The position numbers and the translations under genes were made by a program. Shown here piece by piece: positions 24,795 through 35,200 of a stretch of DNA of 64,000 nt. Position 1 is the stretch's first letter. Each line of letters begins with the position of its first letter. This DNA comes from Membranipora membranacea (lineage: Eukaryota; Bryozoa; Gymnolaemata; Cheilostomatida; Membraniporidae): contig OU612069.1 of the NCBI GenBank assembly GCA_914767715.1, positions 2,792,001 to 2,856,000 on the forward strand, in the 5' to 3' direction. The notes under the pieces were generated by a model that had not been told where the DNA came from, searched no databases, and saw only the letters and a list, made by a program, of their open reading frames with translations.

Positions 24795-26057
24795 TGTTTA
24801 TGTTTAGTTTTTCTGCTCGGAGTTTTAGATTTAGACCGTAGAGAGTGACATTGTCACGAAGTGCTCTCTCTAGTTGATTATGATTATTAAGTGTTACTTG
24901 TACTGTGCGTAGGTATTTCTTTTCAGCTGTCTGTAGTCGGTATATTGATGAGACTTCGCCAAAAATATCTTGAATCTGCTTCAAGAGTTCTTCATCTGAT
25001 ACGTATGTAGGAACTTCCTTTAACATTGCGATGTTTTTGTTTGGTTCTATTGGGAGGCCAGCTGTACTTCCTCCTAGCGTTTCCTTGTTCCAGTTTGTGG
25101 TCATGTGTTCTCTGATGGTGGGGTCGGACAGTTGGACGATAAATTTGGGGTCAGTAGAGTTAAACTCATATTTGTTGATGAAATCAATCATAACCGGCTT
25201 TTCTGCAACTTGACTAACTGCCTTACGGACGTCATCGTGGTTGACGTTGCTGAAATCTTTGCTGTTGCTATGTATTATTATGCATTTTGCAGGTTCGAAT
25301 GCCAGATCGTTTCTTTTTGTTTCCCTCGGTTTTTGTCCAGAAGAAGGCTTGTCGTGTTTGTCTTGTTTGGGTGGTGGATCTGGTTTTTTGCGATTTCTGT
25401 GAATTACCGTTATTTTGCTGTGCTGATAGTTGTTGTAGGGGTGGTTTATGCTGTTGGTACTGCTGTCTCAATTATGTTTCTGGTGGCGATGCTGGTGCAG
25501 GTGGTGGAAGCCCCACGGCTGCTGCATTTGTAGCTGAGGCCATATGGGTACTGGTCGGTTTTTCAGGCAACTTTTCAATCTTTTTGTTGAGAGTGGAAAC
25601 CTCAGATTGCAAAGCGGTCAGTTTGGCTGACTTCTCTTTTACGATTTCCAGCATGTTGACACATGTGATACATTCTGTTGTTATGCGGGTTTTCATGTAA
25701 ACTTAGGGTATCCCAGTCATCCAAAGGTGTGTGGTTTGTTTGACAGCTTTCTTCCTCTCCAGTTGCAACTGATTTCATTGGCGTGTTTGATTGATTGTTA
25801 GACGATTTCACTTCATCTGACAGGTCAATAGGTGTGCTTAATCCAGTGCCAACTTCCTTGGTGGCCGACGGATTGCTTGATGATTTCATAATAATTTTGA
25901 GCGGGTTCGCTTGTTTTGGCAACGTTAACGACATAACTGAAGGGGCTCTCTTCAGTGAACTGCTGAACTGCAGAATGGTTAAGGAGTAGATTATCTTTGA
26001 TTTGTCTACCATGTGTATTATCAACCAAGATGGCGTGGAATCAATGAGGCATACCAA
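24787..26057 (-). pseudogene. LINE ORF1 remnant: coiled coil, Pro/Gln linker, RRM-like C-terminal domain
   Basis: The order on the minus strand is: a Cys-containing segment leading into a heptad stretch (VKEKSAKLTALQSEVSTLNK, 25696-25580), a Pro/Ala then Gln-rich basic linker (25530-25270), and an intact C-terminal block (25191-24787). That last block contains AMLKEVPTYVSDEELLKQI and YLRTVQVTL. It matches blocks at 28058-28672 and 41830-42050, where the motif is MLKGVPLDV/MIKGVPLDT. Frames are broken in at least two places. The domain probably binds element RNA; this is inferred from other LINE ORF1 proteins. Confidence 0.75.
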
Positions 26058-26399
26058 TTGTTTGTGTCATGGTCAACAAATTTGTTGACTTGTGGCTTGA
26101 CATCCTGGTCAACTACCATTTGAATATTTTTAATGGGTTTATCAATCCCAATCATCATCCACATTGGTTTATATCTGATTTACACATTTGTGCAATAAAT
26201 ATTTTGTTTTGTTTATGGCTTTCTGACTGGCGACAAACTCTAGCGACAAAAGAGCTGAACGTTCAAAAGTGTTACCGCAGGGTTTACTCAGATTTTAACC
26301 TGTGCGTGCTTCAATTTTCATTTCCTTTCTCTTTTATCATTATAACTACATAATATAAAAGTCTTCCAGTCTAGAAGGATTATTGGAGAAATACCGCTT

Positions 26400-27510
26400 T
26401 ATCTTAATTTATTTGTTTAAAAACATAAACATAGTTTCCTTTTTATGATCTGATACACCAAGTACATATTCATCACTGCTGCCGAGAGTTTATAGAAGCC
26501 AGAGATGTGATTATTAGTTTTGTGTTATTACTGTATTTCTGTATTTAAGTGGGATATTGATACTACTGTTTTACCTATGATTGATGATAATTATGCTCCG
26601 TTTTCCATTGATGTTGTGTATCACACCTTGAGAAATATAGACAATAGTAAAGGCACAGGGCCTGATAGGTTAAGCGGCAAACTTCTCAAGACTCTCTTGC
26701 CCAACCAATCTGCGACCTATTAAATCTGCCTCTGAGAACTGCCATTGTGCCTAAGATTTGGAAAACCGAAATTCTGATCCAAAAAGTATCATGTGCAAAT
26801 GAATCAAAAGACTACCGGCCTATAGCCCTCAAATCTGTGTTGGCTAATGTTTAAAACGACTGATATCACCCTACATCTCAGAAAAAATTGCAGATGAGAA
26901 CCAGTTTTCCTAAAAACGCAACAGAGGTACTGACAGCGCCCTGATGATGCTCATTGATAGTGTCTCACAACATCTTGACCAGAATGCCCAAAACTACACA
27001 TAAGCAGTCTTCATTGACTTTAGTAGTGCATTTACTACCATTAATTGACAGCACCGCTCATGATTGATTAACTCAAAGATAAAAGCCTCCACCCAAACAT
27101 CACTACCTGGATTTTCAGCTTTCACACACAGAACACGAACAGTAACCTCTGGTGGCGATGTATCAACACCAAAAAAAAAATCAGTTGGCTCGCCACAGGG
27201 CTGCGTGCTCTCTCCAATTCTGTTTACCCTGTATGTTTAGACAATGAATACATCACAAACAAACTTCTCCATACTAAAATACACTGACATTACAATAAAT
27301 ATAAATGGAGGGGAAAACTCTAACATGCAAGCTGAGTTCAACAACATCGCCGCCTGGTGTGATCTAAACTGACTAATCATCAACTCTAGCAAAACCAAAG
27401 AACTGCGCTTTACAAATCAACGGCACCAACCCGACCCAGACCCACTCACCATAAAACAGAATAACATCGGCCGAGAAAGTACTAATCTAGTAACACTTAA
27501 AATCAGCAAA
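26400..27510 (+). pseudogene. Decayed non-LTR reverse transcriptase (Rex1/CR1-like)
   Basis: RT motifs are readable across three frames with several stops: IDNSKGTGPDRLSGKLL, IWKTEIL, YRPIALKSVLA, FIDFSSAF, VGSPQGCVLSPILFTLY and INSSKTKELRF. The catalytic YADD position reads KYTDIT. This is a different lineage from the element at 21950-26060. No endonuclease is seen upstream. Positions 26060-26400 hold no recognisable gene. Confidence 0.75.
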
Positions 27511-27678
27511 CTTCTTTATCCATAAAACTTTTGTTTTGTGTTTATGATAAATGCACATGTATTTAAAATAAGGGAAACCATATCTAGTACCTCATAACAC
27601 TTTTTCAAAAGGTGTTATTTTAAAAAATTGAAGAGACAGCTGAATCACAGTCCTGTCTTCAATCACACATGTGTATTA

Positions 27679-27735
27679 GCCTGGGCAGGCTGTCGTGTCG
27701 GCTGCTACCCTCGACACGACAGCCTGCCCAGGCTT
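27679..27735. repeat. 23-bp perfect inverted repeat (long hairpin)
   Basis: AGCCTGGGCAGGCTGTCGTG, then TCG, a short loop (GCTGCTACCC) and the exact complement ending GCCTGCCCAGGCT. One arm (GACAGCCTGCCCAGGCTAAG) reappears alone at 35334-35353 in a SAMHD1 intron, so it belongs to a dispersed repeat. No flanking duplication is evident. Confidence 0.75.
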
Positions 27736-27856
27736 CATGTGCAGTATAACCAGTTGAGGGTGTGCATGTAATATTTTTACACTTCTTTGTGCCTGTTATG
27801 AAAATTACACAACAACTTTACCCTTTCATCTCCAATTTTAATCTGTGAGCTTCAGC

Positions 27857-27930
27857 GGGCCGGAAAGGCTGAATGGTTAGAAAATCTCAGCGCAAGAGGC
27901 CTTAGTTCAAATCCCGGTAAAGCCAGATAT
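27857..27930 (+). mobile_element. tRNA-like SINE head
   Basis: AAAGGCTGAATGGTTAGAAA resembles an A box and AGTTCAAATCCCGG a B box about 40 bases later. The acceptor stem does not close. A T-rich tract follows at 27960-28000. The surrounding 27510-28057 contains no gene. Confidence 0.4.
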
Positions 27931-28057
27931 TTACATATCATCTCTTTTACTACTTGGTGGTACATATTTATTTATTTTATTTTTTTTAAATGCTTATTGA
28001 CAAGCAATCTTCATCATTAAAATGATGTTCTTCCTATTGTGCCATCAAGCTAAACCT

Positions 28058-28672
28058 CTAATATTTAAATGAGCAATGTTGAATAATCTTATAGAATAAG
28101 CCATCGATATGTTTTTCAAAATGACATATAATTTGTTCTGAGGGAAGTAAAATCCCTCTCTGGTTGATGGCTGTTAAAAGTTGTGTTGAATTAATGAACT
28201 TAACCCTAAAAGTACGAAGAGGTTTACCATTCTTCTGGAGCCTGATAGTTGTTGCTCCAGGGAACTGACTTTGTACTTGCTCCTCCAGTTCTGCATCATT
28301 GACATCCAGTGGCACACCTTTCAGCATAGCCACATTGACAGTAAATGTCTTGGGGTTAATGGTCTTCCTAACATGGGAATCTCCAAACGTTTTTGTTTTC
28401 CATTTCTTTATCATATCATCAGCTGCTGCAGGAGAATCCATCTGGATCATGATAGGTGGATTGTCTGAGTTAAATTTGTATGGACTAGTTTTTTCAATAA
28501 GAATGGGTCCATATTCCTGGTTTATCGTCCTTCTCACTAGGTCATGAGAGAATCCTGTAAATGCTTGTGATGTTTTCTGGATAGAAATAACTATGTTGTT
28601 ATCAGGTTTGAATTCTGTAGTAGTCTTGCGTCGTGTTGGTGGGTGGCGATTTAACTTTGGAGTTGTCAACAT
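28058..28672 (-). pseudogene. LINE ORF1 fragment with intact RRM-like domain
   Basis: An open 204-codon frame. Its N-terminal half is basic (RHPPTRRKTTTEFK), followed by HDLVRRTINQEYGPILIEK and then AMLKGVPLDVNDAELEEQV, NGKPLRTFRVKF and RGILLPSEQIICHFEK. It matches the ORF1 C-terminus of the LINE in SAMHD1 (41467-42050) and, more distantly, that of 24787-25191. The frame is complete from Met to stop without disruption, which suggests a fairly young fragment. Positions 28673-29640 hold no recognisable gene. Confidence 0.75.
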
Positions 28673-29641
28673 CTTGCCATAACTTGTGATTTGAAGTTCC
28701 CTATTATTTCATAGCTTATAGGTTTATGTATTCATGATCAAATATCATCAAACTCAGGCCCAGATTGAATGTCAATGTTGTTGTAAAAAATTCTCGAGGA
28801 CAAGGAAATTCAGATGATAGTCGGCAGTCTCTTATCAAAAACAGAGGGAGCTAGAGGCCTTGTTCACGCGACCTTGTACGCGATGATAACGATTATCAAA
28901 ATCTGCATATTTCAGGGAAGGATTTGATTTATTCATTCAAACCCATCGTGTTAAAGCTCATATTTGGGGAGAAATCCTTGATTAATATTTTTGGTTTGGT
29001 TTTTGCATGTCATTGAATATGGGGGTTATTGGCATCTGGTTTTGAAACTTGAGGGCTGTGAGGTCTGTCTGTTAGATGGATTTGGATAATGTGATTTTTA
29101 GATGGAACTACGAATTGGCAGTTATAATTTGGTTCATATATCATCTGGTGTATTCATGTATATTCAAAGTCTTGCTCTGCTCTTTTCACAAGGTCACGCA
29201 TTGCTTGCGTACAACTTGTTTCAATATGGTTGCTGACAATCTCAAGAAAATTGGAAGCGTTTATTCACTATGAAACCAACAGATACAGGGTATATACATC
29301 ACAGATGATTGTGATTCAAACGAGGAAGTGGAAGAGAGATTGCAAAGGTAGATTGGTAAGGAATTCCACACATCTGGTAAAGTGGAATTAATAGATTGCC
29401 CACCATCTGTAACTAATCTTCATTTAAAATTGCTCACAAGAGTGTTGGCTAAGTTAAAACGAGTGGTTTGGGCATGCTTAGATATTGCAAAAGATTTAGA
29501 AATGTAGGAAGGGATGAGATCGGGAGGATGGATATGATGATGGTTTTATGACCCATGATTGATAGCTTGAATCAAGATCGGGACCTGGCGGGCAGTGCCA
29601 GTGCAGTTTAACCCTGGCTTCAGTGACTGATGGCGTGGCTG

Positions 29642-29860
29642 TGGCCGTGGCGCAATGGGTAAGGCATGGGTCGTTCAATCGAGAGGTCCCATGTTCGATT
29701 CCCGGCGTGGCACGGTGGTGTCAGGAAGAGCATCCGACCTCAAATGCTCCTGTGCCCCATCAGGATCCAGTCCGTAGACCCGTACTGATACCGAGACAAA
29801 TAAACCAAGTAATATCATGGTTTCTCACACGGTATCACAGGGTATCGAGACTATAAATGG
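29642..29860 (+). mobile_element. tRNA-derived SINE with GTGTCAGGAAGAGCATCC body
   Basis: An A box (GTGGCGCAATGGGTAAGGCA) and a B box (TGTTCGATTCCCGG) lie about 40 bases apart in the plus orientation. A body then contains GGTGTCAGGAAGAGCATCC, and the end region is GGTATCGAGAC. The acceptor ends do not pair, so it is not a working tRNA. The stretch 29860-30260 shows nothing further. Confidence 0.6.
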
Positions 29861-30263
29861 ACGTGAGTTTTTTCAGTGACTGATGAAAAGTGGTTTGTAT
29901 GTGTAATGCATTTACATTCTGAATGACTTGGAGACATGAGACTAGATTGTCAGATAATGAGTAGAAGAAAGAGTTACAGAGATCAAGCCTACTTGTTATG
30001 AAGGGATGGATGAGTGTGGAAAACTGGCTAGGTTCTGATTGACTTTAGACATTTTTTATTGAAAGAAACATGATTTTTGAACCAAAGCCGAAGGAGCCAC
30101 AGAGACATGATCGTTTAATTCTAATGATGTAATGGAAATGAAGATGATTGTTTATTACGTGAAAGAAGGATTTATTGCGTTTTCGTTGGGTTAAGTTTCA
30201 AATGGCTGTTTTCCATGAAAGTAAAGATGATGGAGAAAGCTTGCCTGTCTCTCGACCTTGGTG

Positions 30264-30960
30264 TTATCTCTCTGTTGAAGTATCACGCTCACTAAAACTC
30301 ACCCAGAACTGGGTGTCATCAGCCTTCATGTGACATTTCACCCCGATTTTATCTAGCAACCTAGGTAGTGAGGCAATCACACAGTTAAACAAAATAGGGC
30401 CTAGTAGGCTGCCCTGAAGCACGCATACTTTGCAAGGTACAGGATCAGAAAACTCACAATCGATTTTCACTCTGAAAGAGCGGTCATTGAGATAGGAAAT
30501 TATCCATCTAAGTACGGAACTGCCGACCGTGAATTTTGAAGAGAGCAAGAAAGGAGATGTTTCATGTGAAATAATATCAAAGGTTGCTCAAGGAGAATCA
30601 AGAACACTGTTCTCCCACGATCTAGTTGCTGGCATATAGGTGAATGGAGATGCTGCAGATCTGTATCCATGCTATATCCATGTTGGTAAGCTGATTAGTG
30701 TGCATCCAGTAATGTACTGGTGTCAAGGTGAGCTTCTTGCTGATTTCCAACAGCAGTCTGTAATACCTTAGAAATGAAAGATATATTAGATACGGGGCGA
30801 TAATATTTCATAGATTCTGCATCTAGGATTGAAGATAAGTGGCGTGATGTGCGACTGTTTGTACAAATCAGGGAAAACTCCTGATATCAAGGATGAATTG
30901 ACCTGTTTAGTAACAAGAAGCAACAAATATGGCCAAACCATGGAGAACTGTCTAGTGGGC
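30264..30960 (-). pseudogene. Non-LTR reverse transcriptase fragment (Jockey/CR1-like)
   Basis: The minus-strand frame at 30548-30264 contains SSVLRWIISYLNDRSFRVKI, LQGSLLGPILFNCV and KADDTQFWVSFSE, i.e. RT domains 4 to 6 with the ADD box kept. Upstream (30600-30950), broken frames resemble earlier RT motifs (YRPISN and a STLL/SAYQ region). It is a third RT lineage or a diverged member of one already present. The element is truncated at both ends. Confidence 0.75.
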
Positions 30961-32280
30961 AGAGATCAAGGCGCCTAAGAGCTTATAGCATTTTCATGTG
31001 TCCTGTCAGAGGAAGTTTTCTTATAACCTACTTTGTCATCAACAGAAAACGCAACAGCAGAGAAGCTTTGAGAAGTTAAGAATTGATCAAATGTATGTTT
31101 TAACCACTCATACACGGCAGAGTTATAACTATCTAATAATTCTCATCATTATAGTTATTATTAACTTTGGATGTAATTTGTTGATTGCAACACTGTCAAT
31201 CTTCTTTTTTGAGGGATAAAAAGCCGTACCGTGGTTTTTGCAGAGTTGTTATCTCTACTTTCCTTCCTCAACATGTAAGCTTTTCTTTAGCAGCGTAGGT
31301 AGTAAGTAATCATTTACAGTCACTGGGGTAACCTTTTTATGTTTTTTTCCGCATTTCATAATATTTTACAGTTCTCTCTGTAGGATTTATACTAAAAACT
31401 TTCAGAGAGCAGTTTTTTGTTGCTGCTTGCTTCTGCAATCAACAATCGCAAACCATGATGATTAATCAGCTTTTCTCATTGATACCAAATTTTGAGCAGT
31501 GGTAAAATACATAGCATAGCTATTTGTGGAGAGATGCCATCAGTATAAAGCTTATAAAGCTAACCCTTCTAAATAACGCTATAAATCTGGCAGGTTTCGC
31601 GTCATGCATTGATTGACATCCCAGTCACAACCTTCGAAAACTCAGGCAAGCTGCATGACAGATTTTTAAAACGGTCAGGTATAATAGATTCTGAACTTGT
31701 GAACCAATCAAAGATATGAAATGCAGTCCAGCAACCATACATGACAGATATGTTCCCCTTATCCATTTAATATATATCACTGGCTTTTACAGCAGGTTCT
31801 CATACACACATTTCTAAATTTATTACTCAAAGATCTAACATCAAAACACGCAAACAAGAATAAATATGGTTTACACTCTCACTTGATACATGTCACACTT
31901 TTGGCCCGGAGAGAAAGAGGCAACTTTTAATGCAGATTTAATGAGAAAAAGAAAAATAACACAATTGAAGTTCTGAAATAACTAAAAGAAACAAAAACAA
32001 CATTATTAGTTTGATATTTGAAAATCCCTATTCCTTTTTTGCTCAATGAAAATCGATACAAAAATTCTAACTCTGCTCACTTTTTTAACAAATACTCATG
32101 TGCAAGTCAATTGTTGCACTGCGACAACAGCATCAACTGGGCTAATTCCCACTAACAAGATAAGTTGAGGTTCATTCTATGCAAACATGGCACACGATAA
32201 TAAAAGGGGCAAACAATACCTCAGAGTGTATTTCATAATCTGCAAGAGATCACATTAAATATAGAATTGTCGTTTGAGTC
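30961..32280. other. Intergenic stretch downstream of SAMHD1
   Basis: AT-rich DNA without recognisable coding regions. The part nearest 32280 should be the SAMHD1 3' UTR. A minus-strand AATAAA (TTTATT at about 31815 on the plus strand) could serve as poly(A) signal, but closer non-canonical sites are possible. Confidence 0.35.
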
Positions 32281-35200
32281 TTACGGCCTTTGTGCTTGGA
32301 TGTAGTTGTCCTTCTTAAGGTAATCTAGGACATTTTGTCGCATCTTTTCTTTATCTGCTTTCTTGACTTTTGATTTCTCATAGAACACATACACAAGCTA
32401 TAAAATAAGTAAAGTCAGAGCATTCAACTGTTTATTTGTTGTCATACCGACATAAAACAGATAACTGAATTAAACTAATTCAGTTTTTACGAAAGGTTGG
32501 CTATCACTATATTTTTATTTTATATTTACACTCATTGCAATTGTCATTGGGCTCTGCTGATATCCAGTTATTCAAGGAAAAAAATTCAACGATTTTTTAT
32601 ATTTTCCATGTCGGGAAGTCATCTCACCTCAGTCTGAAACTTAGTTGGGAAGCAGAGTTGCTTCATTTGCTCTTTTATTTGTTCCTCACTGACGAGTTTA
32701 TTATCTTTGTCAAAAAATCTGTAATAAATAATCAGGATTTGAAAACTTGGTCCAAGTCAATACACTGAAGGAGGTAGCTCAGTTGGTTAGAGCGCGGTTT
32801 TCAACACGCAAGTGATAAAGGTTGTGGGTTCGAATCCCACTGCAGTCTATCATTTACTGGGGTTCGCTTGGCCCCCAGGTGTGCTCCGACCTGCCTGCAA
32901 ACTGAGAGCAAATTGGCGCAGACATTGCTGCCTAGCCATTAAGGCAAATAAATTTCGCCGCCCATGCTTCGGGATGTGGCGTGTGATATGACATCCGATT
33001 TTAATCAATTTTTTTTTTATCATTAAATGCTTTTTGGAACAGCAAACAGCAAAAGAGAGTTATCCAATAGCTTATTATATTTGAATGTTGATATCCACAT
33101 ATAGATAAATTACCTGTGAATAAGTAGGGTTTGCCAAAAATACGTTAGATCATTCTAGCCTTAGATTTACCTATATATGCTGATTATACATTAATACTGA
33201 CTAGTGATGGCAAATTGTCAGATTTTGGCGAGACGGGACGAGACCGAGACAGCAAGAAAATTCGGGACAAGACCGGGACGAGACCGAGACATATAACGAT
33301 GCCGATAAAACATTCTTCAGATATCACAATTTAAAAGAATGGTGGATATTTATTCACTATCACTAGTGCAATCAGCTTATAGTACATTTGATTCAAGTTG
33401 TAACTTATGATCTATAGCAATAAGGATCTATGTTGAAACCAAGTTTCATCAAATTCTGTCAAGTATTTATTGAATTATAGAAAGCCACACGCTCGTGCAG
33501 ATTTCCACTAATTCTTGCAAATTAAATTTTGTATGAGTATCAGCCTGCCGCACATGATTGTCATTGCCCAAATTTACACTCATGATTTATGGGTGTAATC
33601 CTACTGTAATCCTCCTCAGCCAATCTAAAACATAGGCCTATCTATAGTGATAACTAAATAAAATAGTTAAACCAAGGAGAAGCTGTTTCTTCTTGTTTAT
33701 TATACCAACCAGTCCAGTGATTCAGCTTCTGGATATGCTTAGGCTCAACTATCTCCTCATATTTATACAATTTGATACCCCATTAGTCATTGTATCCCTT
33801 CTCCCTCTTGCCCCAGGTCCAAATCAATGAGAAAGCTCCACATTGATCATCCATTCCATCTTTTTAACAGAAGTTGTTTACATAGATATGGCCTTGACTT
33901 ATCAATCAAAACAGACAGCCAATCAATCAAATCTGACAGCCAATCAGATAACATTTCAGTTAAATATTTGCAGCAAAAGCATGACTAATAACTATCATTC
34001 CATTATATCATAGTCAGAATTGCATGTGACATCATATAATAACTGTGGTGTAGTGGGTAAGAGCATGGACTGCTGAACACTAGGTCACTGGTTCGAGTCT
34101 GGGTGAAGGCAATGTTTGACCAGCTACTACTATTTACAATGCCAGTGGTCTCGACCTGTAGTAAGATTTGTCTGTCTCGGCGAGACGAGATACTGCCCCG
34201 AGTAGACAAGTCTCGCGATACCGGGAATTGTCCCGTCTAGTTGCCATCACTAATACTGACCTCTCAGATCGAATTTTTCATAAAATAAGCAATTGTATTT
34301 TTGTCAAAGAAACATTGGTTGCTTGCTTCTAAGAGTGGAACGAGTCAGACCTCACGTTCTCAATCGGGGATTTGTGTTTATTTCCATAATTGATCTTGAC
34401 TTCCCAAAGTCTCATTCCAGGATTTTCCTTCTCAAAGCGAGACTTCAGCTCCTCAGTTACCCCCGCTGGAAAAAAAAAACAATATATATTATTGACATTG
34501 GAACAGAAAAAATTTAGCAACTTTATGACAGATTATTGAATGTTTATCAAATGCATTATTCTACAAATTTGAACTGCACTCATTGCATAACAAGGCAATA
34601 ATGGTGTACCAATATACAACTCTTTTCCTAATATCTCCACAAATTGGTCTTCTGATTCTAACTTTTACTAGAGTAGTGAAAAATATTTGCAGATGGAAAC
34701 CTGATAGCCCACCTGCAACATACTTCTATGATTTATAATTAATTAAAGTATGCTTGATTTAATAACCCTTAACCTGATCATTGACACTTGAAAGATGAAA
34801 TAACTGTTGGATTTGGATTTGTGACCTTGTGGCCCTCCCGAATATAGATTTTGTATGAAAGAATTTCAAGCATAAGGTTTAACTGCCAAATGTATATGGT
34901 ATTCAATTCGTTGTGACATCTTCAATGACACAGACACATTACACAGACCTGTCTATCACGTTCATAAATTCAGATTAACGATAAAGAGCCACCTATCACA
35001 ACTAACACAAATATCTTTTTTTTTAGTTTGACCAAGGAGTAGTCCATGGTTTGAATTTTTGATTCTTCTTTTGATTTCATGTGATTGCCTGTTCATTTGG
35101 CATACCATACTGTTTGTAAAACTACTACTTACATAAGCTAAGCTAGTAGAGACTGGCGCCGCTGGAGTGAAGGAGGTTCATTAAAATTCAGCATTGTGAT

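Larger units (their letters stand above)
21950..26060 (-). mobile_element. Near full-length non-LTR retrotransposon (L2/CR1-like LINE), frameshifted
   Basis: Minus-strand element with overlapping ORF1 and ORF2 remnants. ORF1 lies at 26057-24787, and the ORF2 endonuclease and reverse transcriptase at 24794-22283. In other frames of the 3' part, a basic C-terminal tail can be followed to about 21950. Frameshifts near 24040 and 23140 and in-frame stops near 23000 show it is inactive. The endonuclease/RT order, the ORF1-ORF2 overlap around ATG and the lack of long terminal repeats identify a LINE. Clade assignment is approximate. Confidence 0.9.

Noticed and set aside
25105-25700. Plus-strand ORFs of 137-142 codons
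   Set aside because: They are antisense shadows of the LINE ORF1 linker (Gln/Pro/Ala-rich on the minus strand).
29642-29712. Possible functional tRNA gene
   Set aside because: The acceptor ends are not complementary; SINE-like body follows.
32769-32850. Possible functional tRNA gene
   Set aside because: A and B boxes are good but the anticodon arm and acceptor stem do not pair, and the same head with a shared 150-bp body occurs at 19980-20228, so it is a SINE.
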